14,707 nucleotides of DNA from an uncultured Chitinophagaceae bacterium (lineage in GTDB: Bacteria; Bacteroidota; Bacteroidia; Chitinophagales; Chitinophagaceae): positions 1-14,707 of the forward strand of contig CALCEA010000133.1 in the NCBI GenBank assembly GCA_937900675.1, written 5' to 3'. Of this stretch, positions 6,726 through 14,348 are shown piece by piece; the first letter of the stretch is position 1, and each line of letters starts with the position of its first letter. A model generated the notes under the pieces. It had not been told where the DNA came from and made no database searches. It saw only the letters and a program-made list of their open reading frames with translations. Position numbers and translations under genes: made by a program.

Positions 6726-8030
6726 ATGAGTTCATTTGAAGTAAGAGGCGGTAATAAACTGAAAGGAACCATTATTCCTCAAGGTGCAAAAAACGAAGCC
6801 TTACAAATTTTATCTGCAGTAGTATTAACTAGCGATGCAGTAACTATTTCGAATATTCCCAATATTGTAGATGTTAATTTATTGATTGAGTTATTACACG
6901 AGATGGGTGTGCGTGTAGAAAAATTTGCAAAAGGTGAATATCGTTTTCAAGCAGATCAAATTGATCCATTATACTTAGCATCTGAAGATTTTAGAAAGAA
7001 AAGTGGAAGACTTCGTGGAAGTGTAATGTTAGCGGGTCCTATTTTAGCTAGATTTAAAAAAGCTTATTTACCTAAACCAGGTGGTGATAAAATTGGTAGA
7101 AGAAGATTAGATACTCATATTATTGGCTTTCAAAACTTAGGTGCAAAATTTGCTTACGATAACGAACTAGCATGTTTTACGATTAGCACTGATGGATTGA
7201 AAGGCACCTACATGTTATTAGATGAACCATCTGTAACAGGTACCGCAAACATAGTAATGGCGGCGGTTCTAGCAGAAGGCATTACTACAATTTACAATGC
7301 AGCATGTGAACCTTATTTACAACAATTGTGTTCGATGTTGAATAGAATGGGTGCAAAGATTTCTGGCATTGGTAGTAATCTATTAACCATTGAAGGCGTT
7401 CAACAATTAAACGGAACTACACATCGTATTCTTCCTGACATGATTGAAATTGGTTCTTTTATTGGTCTAGCCGCGATGACACAAAGCGAAATCAGAATCA
7501 AAGATGCAGGTGTGCAACACTTAGGTATCATTCCAGATAAGTTTAGATTATTGGGAATTGATATGGATATTCAAGGAGATGATATTTTTATTCCTGCACA
7601 AGAAGATTACGAGATTCAAACTTATATGGATGGTGGTATCTTAACTATATACGATAATCCATGGCCTGGTTTTACACCAGACTTATTGAGTATTGTTTTA
7701 GTAACCGCAACTCAAGCAAGAGGATCTGTATTAGTACATCAAAAAATGTTTGAAAGCAGATTATTCTTTACAGATAAATTAATTGATATGGGTGCACAAA
7801 TTATTTTGTGTGATCCACATCGTGCAACCGTTATTGGTCTTGGAAGAAAATATCCATTACGAGGTATTACCATGAGTAGTCCAGATATTCGTGCAGGTCA
7901 AGCTTTATTAATTGCTGCATTAAGCGCAGAAGGAAAAAGCACTATTCAAAATATTGAACAAATTGATAGGGGTTATCAAAACATAGATACCCGCTTACAA
8001 GCACTGGGAGCAGACATCATAAGAAAATAA
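6726..8030 (+). CDS. murA: UDP-N-acetylglucosamine 1-carboxyvinyltransferase (MurA) with Asp at the fosfomycin-target position
   Basis: A 434-residue cytoplasmic enzyme for the first committed step of peptidoglycan synthesis, transferring enolpyruvate from PEP to UDP-GlcNAc. It has the two-domain EPSP-synthase-like fold. Lys22-Asn23 (GAKNEAL) match the substrate-binding pair; TPDLLS places the catalytic Asp at 319, and DIRAGQALLIAA gives Arg389. The loop that in E. coli reads PGGCTIG with Cys115 here reads PGGDKIG, so the Cys is replaced by Asp121 (codon 7086-7088). Asp at this site is known from Mycobacterium and Chlamydia enzymes, which work but are not alkylated by fosfomycin, so intrinsic resistance of the enzyme is predicted. 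The length is typical. It is second in an operon with the DUF4290 gene and is followed by two hairpins. Confidence 0.96.
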   Translation: MSSFEVRGGNKLKGTIIPQGAKNEALQILSAVVLTSDAVTISNIPNIVDVNLLIELLHEMGVRVEKFAKGEYRFQADQIDPLYLASEDFRKKSGRLRGSVMLAGPILARFKKAYLPKPGGDKIGRRRLDTHIIGFQNLGAKFAYDNELACFTISTDGLKGTYMLLDEPSVTGTANIVMAAVLAEGITTIYNAACEPYLQQLCSMLNRMGAKISGIGSNLLTIEGVQQLNGTTHRILPDMIEIGSFIGLAAMTQSEIRIKDAGVQHLGIIPDKFRLLGIDMDIQGDDIFIPAQEDYEIQTYMDGGILTIYDNPWPGFTPDLLSIVLVTATQARGSVLVHQKMFESRLFFTDKLIDMGAQIILCDPHRATVIGLGRKYPLRGITMSSPDIRAGQALLIAALSAEGKSTIQNIEQIDRGYQNIDTRLQALGADIIRK

Positions 8031-8075
8031 TGTATAGAAAATACATTATTTTCTTATTCAACTCTAATGATTTTT

Positions 8076-8104
8076 TCAAGAGGCCCCATAAACGAGCCTC
8101 TTGA
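8076..8104 (+). terminator. Hairpin downstream of murA
   Basis: TCAAGAGGC (8076-8084) pairs perfectly with GCCTCTTGA (8096-8104) around an 11-nt loop, followed by the T-rich ATTTATTTTC. A reasonable first intrinsic terminator about 46 nt after the murA stop. The T tract is interrupted, so it may be leaky. Confidence 0.55.
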
Positions 8105-8136
8105 TTTATTTTCAGATATAATTTAATTTAAAAAAT

Positions 8137-8165
8137 AAAAAGGCCACGCATGCGTGGCCTTTTTT
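8137..8165. terminator. Bidirectional terminator between murA and the S10 peptidase gene
   Basis: A perfect 28-bp palindrome (8137-8164): AAAAGGCCACGCA meets its complement directly at the centre, with 14-bp arms and no spacer. The T run after the right arm serves the plus strand; the A-rich run before the left arm serves the minus strand. It lies 19 nt beyond the stop of the converging S10 gene, so it can end both transcripts. Confidence 0.85.
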
Positions 8166-8183
8166 CTTCATCATTATCGAAAA

Positions 8184-9719
8184 TTAAAACTTTGCAGGAG
8201 TTCCAAACTTCGGAATACTCTTCTTAATAAACGCTCTTAAGTGTTCATTACTAGTTTGTAAATCTTCTTTTCTTAAATACATCATGTGTCCGCTTCTGTA
8301 TCCTTCCCAGAACATTCTATCTTGAATTTTTCCAGCAGGATCCATTTGCCACATATTATATTTTGCATTGAAATAATCACAAGCACCATCATAATAACCT
8401 GATTGTACCAATACATTCAAGTATGGGTTTTGCATCATTGCTTGGCGTAAGTCGTCACCAGTGTGGTTATTATTATTATCCCAAGGGAATGTTGGTCCAA
8501 AGATATAATAAGGTAAATCTGTTTTATATCCTAACTCGTCTCTTAAATACATATTGATTGCTGGAGTAAATGAATGCTCCCAGCTAGTTAATTCAGAGTT
8601 GTAATCTGGTCTTTCGCCAGCGTCTTTTTTATCAATACCAATATATCTAGAATCTAAACGACCCACTGTCTTACCTTGATCGCGTAATAATTCTTTCCAG
8701 AAAAAGTCAAATGGAATTTCTAAGTTTTGATTCATTACAGCTGTTTCACTTAAACCAGTGTAACGAGATAATTTTTTAACCATTGCAGCTCTCTTGTCTT
8801 TGCTTAATGCACCACCTTGTGCAATAGCTGGCAACAATTCATTCACTGTGAAAGCTTCTACTTCTGGTAAATACGCAACTAAATCTTTGGATTGTAAGTC
8901 GGCAGGTAATTTTTTATGATGCCATGCAGTAGCCGCCATATATGGCACACGCAATGCTGCACTCATTGGACCATCACGCTTAATACCTAAATCTGTTGGA
9001 GATACCAAGATCACACCATTTAAATACATCCAATGTCTGTTTTGTAATTCTAAAGACAAACCTGATACTCTTGTTGTACCATAACTTTCTCCAATTAAGA
9101 ACTTAGGAGATGCCCATCTTTTTTGACGAGCAACAAAAGCATTAATCCAATCTGCTAAATATTTAACATCTGCATTCACACCAAAGAACTTTGATGTTGG
9201 AACTGATTTATCTAGAATACGAGAGAATCCTGTATTCACTGGATCGATGTATACAATATCTGCCACATCTAAAATAGATTGTTGGTTCTCTTCAAATCCA
9301 TAAGGCTGAACCGGATATCCTTCATCATCAATTTTTAATTTTCTTGGGCTTGTATAACCTAAGTGCATCCACACACTAGCAGTACCAGGGCCTCCGTTAA
9401 AAGAGATCACCAATGGACGCTCGTCTTTATTAGTCACATCTGTGCGCTCATAGTACACATAAAACAATCCAGCGATGGCTTTTCCATCATCATCCCATAC
9501 CGGCATAGTTCCAGTAGTTGCTTTATAAGATACTTTTTGACCTTTAATAGTAATTTCTCCCTTGTTCTCTGTTTTTGCTTCTAAAGAAAGCTCTCTTTTA
9601 AAGCTAGGATTCATGTCTGCTTTTGGTGCTGTTTTTGGAGCAGCATCTTCAGATGGTCTTTGAGCTTGAGTAAACAAGCTGCTAACTAACAACAAACAAG
9701 TAAATAGTTGTTTTTGCAT
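8184..9719 (-). CDS. Exported peptidase S10 (serine carboxypeptidase-like) family protein
   Basis: A 511-residue protein. Residues 1-20 form a signal peptide (QKQLF, hydrophobic core, TQAQ), so it is exported. It then has the S10 carboxypeptidase pattern: NGGPGTASVW (108-117), the oxyanion/substrate region; DPVNTGFS (159-166); the nucleophile elbow GESYGT with Ser212; Asp444 in SGYYDGACDY; and His478 in RSGHMMYL. A complete Ser-Asp-His triad is therefore visible. The family removes C-terminal residues from peptides, and in bacteria many members are periplasmic with unknown substrates. The spacing between triad residues and the overall length are normal for the family. It is a single-gene unit, divergent from gmk and converging on murA. 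It resembles the exported M20 hydrolase further right only in being a secreted hydrolase. Confidence 0.93.
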   Translation of the reverse strand: MQKQLFTCLLLVSSLFTQAQRPSEDAAPKTAPKADMNPSFKRELSLEAKTENKGEITIKGQKVSYKATTGTMPVWDDDGKAIAGLFYVYYERTDVTNKDERPLVISFNGGPGTASVWMHLGYTSPRKLKIDDEGYPVQPYGFEENQQSILDVADIVYIDPVNTGFSRILDKSVPTSKFFGVNADVKYLADWINAFVARQKRWASPKFLIGESYGTTRVSGLSLELQNRHWMYLNGVILVSPTDLGIKRDGPMSAALRVPYMAATAWHHKKLPADLQSKDLVAYLPEVEAFTVNELLPAIAQGGALSKDKRAAMVKKLSRYTGLSETAVMNQNLEIPFDFFWKELLRDQGKTVGRLDSRYIGIDKKDAGERPDYNSELTSWEHSFTPAINMYLRDELGYKTDLPYYIFGPTFPWDNNNNHTGDDLRQAMMQNPYLNVLVQSGYYDGACDYFNAKYNMWQMDPAGKIQDRMFWEGYRSGHMMYLRKEDLQTSNEHLRAFIKKSIPKFGTPAKF

Positions 9720-9754
9720 AAGGCTATTTTTTATTGGAATAAAATTTATAGTCC

Positions 9755-9762
9755 TAAATATA
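9755..9762 (-). promoter_or_regulatory. Weak -7-like box TATATTTA for the S10 peptidase gene
   Basis: One mismatch to TAnnTTTG (final G to A), 35 nt upstream of the ATG at 9719. No good -33 TTG was found. The surrounding 87-nt divergent gap is very AT-rich, so chance matches are likely. Confidence 0.25.
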
Positions 9763-9795
9763 CATCAATATAAATTTATTTAAGCTTGATTTCTG

Positions 9796-9803
9796 TAAAT
9801 TTG
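9796..9803 (+). promoter_or_regulatory. -7 box TAAATTTG directly before gmk
   Basis: A perfect TAnnTTTG match only 3 nt before the ATG at 9807. If used, transcription would begin at about the first base of the start codon, giving a leaderless mRNA. It also argues against a start at 9786 (a TTG), which lies upstream of this box. No clear -33 TTG is present at the usual distance. Confidence 0.45.
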
Positions 9804-9806
9804 ACT

Positions 9807-10394
9807 ATGTCAGCAATTGTTCCTGTTACCAATAAAAAAGTGATCATTTTAACTGCTCCTTCAGGGGCAGGAAAGTCTACTATTACCAAATTCCTTTTGG
9901 CGAATTACCCCAATTTGGCTTTTTCTATTTCTGCAACTACCAGAAAACCAAGAGGTACTGAAAAAGATGGAGTAGAATATCATTTTTTAAGCCCTGCAGC
10001 TTTTGAAGGACATATTTACCAAAACGATTTCTTAGAATATGAAATGGTGTACGAGGGTTTATATTATGGTACACTTAAATCTGAATTAGATCGTTTATGG
10101 CAATTGGGTAAAACACCTGTTTTAGATATTGATGTAAAAGGCGCCATTAAAGTTCAAAATGTTTTGGGAGATGATTGCTTGTCTATATTTATTATGCCTC
10201 CAAGTATTGAGGTATTAAAAGAAAGATTACTCAACAGACAAACTGAATCTGCAAAAGCGATACAAACTAGAATTGATAAAGCCGCATATGAAATTGAGTT
10301 TAGCAAAGAATTTAAAGCGATAGTCAAAAACGAAGTATTAGAAGTGGCTTGCGCAGAAGTAGCAAAATTAATTGAAAACTTTATAAATAATTAA
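9807..10394 (+). CDS. gmk: Guanylate kinase
   Basis: A 195-residue cytoplasmic enzyme that phosphorylates GMP to GDP with ATP, essential for guanine nucleotide supply. The P-loop APSGAGKST is at residues 17-25. The GMP-binding part has ISATTRKPRGTEKDGVEYHF (41-60) and LEYEMVYEGLYYGT (76-89), followed by VLDIDVKGA (105-113) and the lid-region arginines in ERLLNRQTES. The length is typical. The frame is open back to a TTG at 9786, but the ATG at 9807 gives the usual short leader before the P-loop and fits the adjacent promoter box. The SDR gene starts 2 nt after the stop, so the two are cotranscribed and probably translationally coupled. The opposite neighbour (S10 peptidase) is divergent. Confidence 0.95.
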   Translation: MSAIVPVTNKKVIILTAPSGAGKSTITKFLLANYPNLAFSISATTRKPRGTEKDGVEYHFLSPAAFEGHIYQNDFLEYEMVYEGLYYGTLKSELDRLWQLGKTPVLDIDVKGAIKVQNVLGDDCLSIFIMPPSIEVLKERLLNRQTESAKAIQTRIDKAAYEIEFSKEFKAIVKNEVLEVACAEVAKLIENFINN

Positions 10395-10396
10395 CC

Positions 10397-11215
10397 ATGA
10401 GCATGCAAGGCAAAACAGTTTTAATTACTGGAGGAACAAGAGGAATTGGAAAAGCAATGGCATTAAAATTAGCTGCTGCTGGTGCGAATATTGTAATTGC
10501 TGCAAAATCAGTGGAAGAAGATCCAAGATTAGGTGGCACTATTTATACAGCTGCTGCTGAAGTGGAAGCCTTGGGAGCAAAGGCTTTGGCAGTACAAGTG
10601 GATATTAGAGACGAAGCACAAATTGCAGCTGCCATTGAAAAAACCATTGCCACATTTGGTGGATTAGATATCTTAATTAACAATGCCAGTGCCATTCAAT
10701 TAACCGATACTGCTAATACACCCAGTAAGCGTTTTGATTTGATGCACGATATCAATGTGAGAGGAACATTTTTAATGGTACAACACGCGCTACCCTTTTT
10801 AAGAAAAGGAAAGAACCCGCATATATTAACTTTATCACCACCCATTAATTTGGCGCCGAAATGGTTAGCTCCTCATGTTGCATATACAATTTCTAAATAC
10901 AATATGAGCATGATGACATTGGGTTGGGCAGAAGAATTTAAAGAAGATGGTATTGCTGTAAACGCTTTGTGGCCGCGTACTACCATTGATACTGCTGCTG
11001 TTAGAAATTTATTAGGAGGAGAAGCTTTGGCTAAAATGAGTAGAACAGTGGATATTATTGCAGACGCTGCTTTTTATATTTTATCCAAAGAGAAACTAGC
11101 TTATACTGGTAAAACTTTTATTGACGAAGAAGTATTGGCTGCTGAAGGTATTAATGATTTAGAAAAGTATTCAGTGGTGCATGGAGGAAAATTATTTTAC
11201 GATTTATTTTTATAA
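10397..11215 (+). CDS. Short-chain dehydrogenase/reductase, HSDL2-like
   Basis: A 272-residue NAD(P)-dependent oxidoreductase with a Rossmann fold. It has the cofactor motif TGGTRGIG (11-18), NNAS (95-98), and the catalytic Ser147, Tyr163 and Lys167 (YTISK). The pattern HILTLSPPINL...KW...HVAYTISKYNMSM, and NALWPRTTIDTAA further on, are those of the HSDL2 (hydroxysteroid dehydrogenase-like 2) group. Here it lacks the C-terminal SCP2 lipid-binding domain of the animal protein and ends shortly after the Rossmann domain. The substrate is unknown; a lipid-derived or short-chain alcohol/ketone is plausible. No signal peptide, so cytoplasmic. It lies 2 nt after gmk and 18 nt before the M20 hydrolase gene. 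An ATG at 10403 (Met3) is an alternative start. Confidence 0.9.
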   Translation: MSMQGKTVLITGGTRGIGKAMALKLAAAGANIVIAAKSVEEDPRLGGTIYTAAAEVEALGAKALAVQVDIRDEAQIAAAIEKTIATFGGLDILINNASAIQLTDTANTPSKRFDLMHDINVRGTFLMVQHALPFLRKGKNPHILTLSPPINLAPKWLAPHVAYTISKYNMSMMTLGWAEEFKEDGIAVNALWPRTTIDTAAVRNLLGGEALAKMSRTVDIIADAAFYILSKEKLAYTGKTFIDEEVLAAEGINDLEKYSVVHGGKLFYDLFL

Positions 11216-11233
11216 CGATTCAAAACTACAGAG

Positions 11234-12682
11234 ATGAAAAAATTATTGTTAGGTGCTGTAATGTTATTGTCTTTTGGCGCATGGGCACAAAAAAAAGCAA
11301 AGCTTGATCCAACTGCTGCAACAAAAGATGCTGCATTGAATGCTTTAAACAATGCTTACGAAGCAGATAAGAAAACCGCTTTACAAATTTGGGATTTTGC
11401 TGAAGTAGGTTACAAAGAAGTAAAGAGTGCTGCATTACATGTGCAACATTTAAGAGATGCGGGCTTTACTGTTGAAACTGGTGTTGCAGATATTCCTACA
11501 GCATTTGTAGCAACTTATGGTAGTGGTAGTCCAGTAATTGGAATTTTAGCAGAATATGATGCATTGCCTGGTATTAATCAATCTGCTTCTCCAGAAAGAA
11601 ACCCAATTGCTGGTAAAAACGCAGGTCATGCATGTGGTCACCATTTATTTGGTACTGCGAGTGTATCTGCTGGTATTGCGATAAAAGAATTAATTGCTTC
11701 TGGTAAATTAAAAGGGACCGTTAAAGTATTTGGTTCTCCTGCAGAAGAAGGTGGAAGTGGTAAAGTGTTTTTAGTAAGAGCTGGCTTATTCAATGATGTA
11801 GATGCCGTGATTCACTGGCACCCTGATGATGTGAATGCTGTTACTACTACTAGCGCTTTAGCAAATAAGTCTGCTAAATTTAAATTCTATGGTGTTTCTG
11901 CGCATGCTGCAGCTGCACCTGATCAAGGTAGATCTGCATTAGATGCGGTGGAAGCAATGGATAATATGGTGAACATGATGCGTGAACATATTCCACAAGA
12001 AACTAGAATTCACTATGTAATTACTTCTGGTGGTAAAGCACCGAATGTGGTTCCAGATTTTGCTGAAGTATATTACTATGTGCGTCATCCTAAGCGTAAA
12101 GATGTAGTAGAAATTTTTGATAGAGTAGTGAAAGCTGCTGAAGGTGCTGCCATTGGAACTGGAACAACCATGAAGTATGATATCATTGGTGGTACACACG
12201 ATTTGCTAATCAATAAAACATTAGCAGAAGCAATGCAAACCAATTTAGATAAAGTAGGTGGCGTACAATACACAGAAGCTGAAATGGCTTTTGCTAAAAA
12301 AATTCAACCTACCATGTTATCTCCTATAGATATTGCAACGGCAGCAAAAGTGAAACCTTTAACTTATATCAACGAAGGCAATAGCGGTTCCACCGATGTG
12401 GGAGATGTGAGTTATGCAAAACCAACTGTAGGCTTACGTGCTGCAACATGGGTGCCAGGTACTCCTGCACATAGCTGGCAAGCCATTGCTTCTGGTGGAA
12501 CAGAGATTGGAACCAAGGGTATGTTGGTAGCTAGTAAAACAATGGCTTTAACTGCGATTGATTTAATGAGCAATCCTGCATTACTAGCTAAAGCAGTGGA
12601 AGAATTTAAAGCTTCAATTGGCGACTATAAGTACAAAGCATTGTTAGGCGATATCAAACCTGCATTAAATTATAGAGACTAG
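11234..12682 (+). CDS. Exported M20-family amidohydrolase (AbgB-like metallopeptidase)
   Basis: A 482-residue zinc-type hydrolase with a signal peptide (MKKLLLGAVM core, GAWAQ end, residues 1-19), so it acts outside the cytoplasm. Likely metal ligands and catalytic residues of the M20 family are visible: GHACGHH (Cys134, His136), SPAEEGG (Glu171, Glu172), HWHPD (His196) and TPAHSWQ (His413). The inserted dimerisation/lid domain spans about residues 210-330, including GVSAHAAAAPDQGRSALDA. Length and motifs resemble AbgB, subunit B of p-aminobenzoyl-glutamate hydrolase, and aminoacylase/carboxypeptidase relatives. No AbgA partner is nearby and AbgB itself is cytoplasmic, so a substrate such as an N-acyl amino acid or dipeptide is only a guess. 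It is probably third in the gmk-SDR operon and is followed by two hairpins. Confidence 0.9.
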   Translation: MKKLLLGAVMLLSFGAWAQKKAKLDPTAATKDAALNALNNAYEADKKTALQIWDFAEVGYKEVKSAALHVQHLRDAGFTVETGVADIPTAFVATYGSGSPVIGILAEYDALPGINQSASPERNPIAGKNAGHACGHHLFGTASVSAGIAIKELIASGKLKGTVKVFGSPAEEGGSGKVFLVRAGLFNDVDAVIHWHPDDVNAVTTTSALANKSAKFKFYGVSAHAAAAPDQGRSALDAVEAMDNMVNMMREHIPQETRIHYVITSGGKAPNVVPDFAEVYYYVRHPKRKDVVEIFDRVVKAAEGAAIGTGTTMKYDIIGGTHDLLINKTLAEAMQTNLDKVGGVQYTEAEMAFAKKIQPTMLSPIDIATAAKVKPLTYINEGNSGSTDVGDVSYAKPTVGLRAATWVPGTPAHSWQAIASGGTEIGTKGMLVASKTMALTAIDLMSNPALLAKAVEEFKASIGDYKYKALLGDIKPALNYRD

Positions 12683-12732
12683 TTCCACAATAAGTTTTAT
12701 GTAAGAAACTCATTGAGAAAAATAATTAAAAA

Positions 12733-12761
12733 TCAAGGCATCCGTTTATGGGATGCCTTGA
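12733..12761 (-). terminator. Second hairpin downstream of lysS
   Basis: TCAAGGCATCC (12733-12743) pairs perfectly with GGATGCCTTGA (12751-12761) around a 7-nt loop. On the minus strand the stem is followed by ATTTTTAATTATTTTT, as expected for an intrinsic terminator of leftward transcription. On the plus strand an A run follows instead. It probably backs up the terminator at 12777-12823 for lysS. Confidence 0.6.
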
Positions 12762-12776
12762 AAAAATCATAAGAGG

Positions 12777-12823
12777 GAATAAAAAAATAGCGCTTAAATT
12801 TTATAAGCGCTATTTTTTTATTC
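12777..12823. terminator. Bidirectional terminator overlapping the lysS stop codon
   Basis: A perfect 20-bp stem with a 7-nt loop: GAATAAAAAAATAGCGCTTA against its complement. The GC core is AGCGCT, flanked by seven As on one side and seven Ts on the other, so each strand has a T tract. It can end rightward transcription of the M20 gene and leftward transcription of lysS. The right arm includes the last two codons' worth of lysS, including its TAA (12818-12820). Confidence 0.85.
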
Positions 12824-14338
12824 ATTCGTTTCAGGTCTCATCTGAGGGAAGAAGAGCACATCTTGTATAGACGGTTGATTCAACATCATCATACATAATC
12901 TATCTATACCAATACCAATACCAGATGTTGGTGGCATTCCATACTCTAATGCTCTTAAGAAATCATGATCAATAAACATCGCTTCATCATCTCCTCTTTC
13001 CATTAATGCTAATTGATCTTCAAATCTTTTTCTTTGATCTATTGGATCGTTTAATTCAGAATAAGCATTCGCTAATTCCTTTCCATTCACCATTAATTCA
13101 AAACGCTCCACCAAACCTTCTTTACTTCTATGCTTCTTGGTTAACGGGCTCATTTCAATTGGATAATCGATAATGAAAGTTGGTTGTATATAAGTATACT
13201 CACTGGTTGCGCCAAAGATCTCGTCAATCAATTTACCTTTTCCAATAGTAGGTGGTACATCAATTTTTAAAGTCTTACATACTTCTCTTAATCCAGCTTC
13301 ATCCATTCCATTGATATCAATGCCAGTATTTTCTTGAATAGCTTCAATGATACTGATTCTTCTATAAGGTGCTTTGAAGTTAATCGTCTTATCTCCTACT
13401 TTTAATTCTGTAGTGCCGTGTAAGGTTAAAGCGATCTTTTCAAACAATTGCTCTGTGATTTCCATCATCCAGAAATAATCCTTGTAAGCAGTATACCACT
13501 CTAAAACGGTAAATTCTGGATTATGTGTACGGTCCATTCCTTCGTTTCTGAAGTTTCTACTAAACTCATACACCCAATCAAATCCACCTACAATCAATCT
13601 CTTTAAATACAATTCATTCGCAATACGCAAATAGAAAGGTACATCTAAGGCATTATGGTGCGTAATAAATGGTCTTGCTGCCGCTCCACCTGGAATAGCT
13701 TGTAAAACAGGCGTATCCACTTCTAATGCACCACGCTCGTTCAAGAATTGACGAATGGTGTTCATCAATACCGTACGCTTGGTAAATGTGTCTTTTACTT
13801 CTGGATTAATAATTAAATCTGCATAGCGTTGACGATATCTAAATTCAGGATCAGTTACAGCATCAAATACTTGACCAGATTCATCACGCTTCACCACCGG
13901 TAGTGGCTTTAATGACTTAGCTAATAAAGTAATGGTATTAGAGTGAATAGAAGTCTCTCCAGTTTTTGTTGTGAATACATATCCAGTTGAACCAATGATA
14001 TCGCCCAAGTCCATTCCGTTCTTAGTAATCACATCCCAATAAGTTTTGTCTTCGTCTGGGCAAATCTCATCACGCTTCACATATAATTGAATAATACCTT
14101 GATCGTCTTGAATTTTGATAAACAATACCTTACCCTTATCATTCACGCTCATGATTCTACCAGCTACACATACAGATGCAAATTGCTCTTTAGTCTCTTC
14201 TGTATAGTTGTCTTTAATATCTTTTGAATAATGCGTAATGGGATACAGGGGGGCAGGATAGGGGTTAATGCCAGCTGCCTCTAAAGCTTGTAGCTTTTCT
14301 CTTCTAATAATCTCTTGTTCTGATAAAGAATGGCTCAT
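12818..14338 (-). CDS. lysS: Lysine--tRNA ligase (class II)
   Basis: A 506-residue cytoplasmic class II lysyl-tRNA synthetase. An N-terminal helix is followed by the OB-fold anticodon-binding domain (about 55-145; VAGRIMSVNDKGKVLFIKIQDDQG). The catalytic core has motif 1 around 180-212 (RQFLNERGALEVDTPVL), motif 2 FRNEGMDRTHNPEFT (263-277) and motif 3 GIGIGIDRL (473-481). PLTKKHRS and NGKELANAYSELNDP are typical LysRS stretches. The start at MSHSLSEQEI is preferred: a start at 14380 would add 14 residues and overlap the pseudouridine synthase gene by 32 nt. The ATG lies 10 nt after that gene's stop, so they may be cotranscribed, but a perfect -7 box also lies just upstream (14358-14365). The 3' end runs into a strong terminator. 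Confidence 0.96.
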   Translation of the reverse strand: MSHSLSEQEIIRREKLQALEAAGINPYPAPLYPITHYSKDIKDNYTEETKEQFASVCVAGRIMSVNDKGKVLFIKIQDDQGIIQLYVKRDEICPDEDKTYWDVITKNGMDLGDIIGSTGYVFTTKTGETSIHSNTITLLAKSLKPLPVVKRDESGQVFDAVTDPEFRYRQRYADLIINPEVKDTFTKRTVLMNTIRQFLNERGALEVDTPVLQAIPGGAAARPFITHHNALDVPFYLRIANELYLKRLIVGGFDWVYEFSRNFRNEGMDRTHNPEFTVLEWYTAYKDYFWMMEITEQLFEKIALTLHGTTELKVGDKTINFKAPYRRISIIEAIQENTGIDINGMDEAGLREVCKTLKIDVPPTIGKGKLIDEIFGATSEYTYIQPTFIIDYPIEMSPLTKKHRSKEGLVERFELMVNGKELANAYSELNDPIDQRKRFEDQLALMERGDDEAMFIDHDFLRALEYGMPPTSGIGIGIDRLCMMMLNQPSIQDVLFFPQMRPETNE

Positions 14339-14348
14339 TAATATATAA

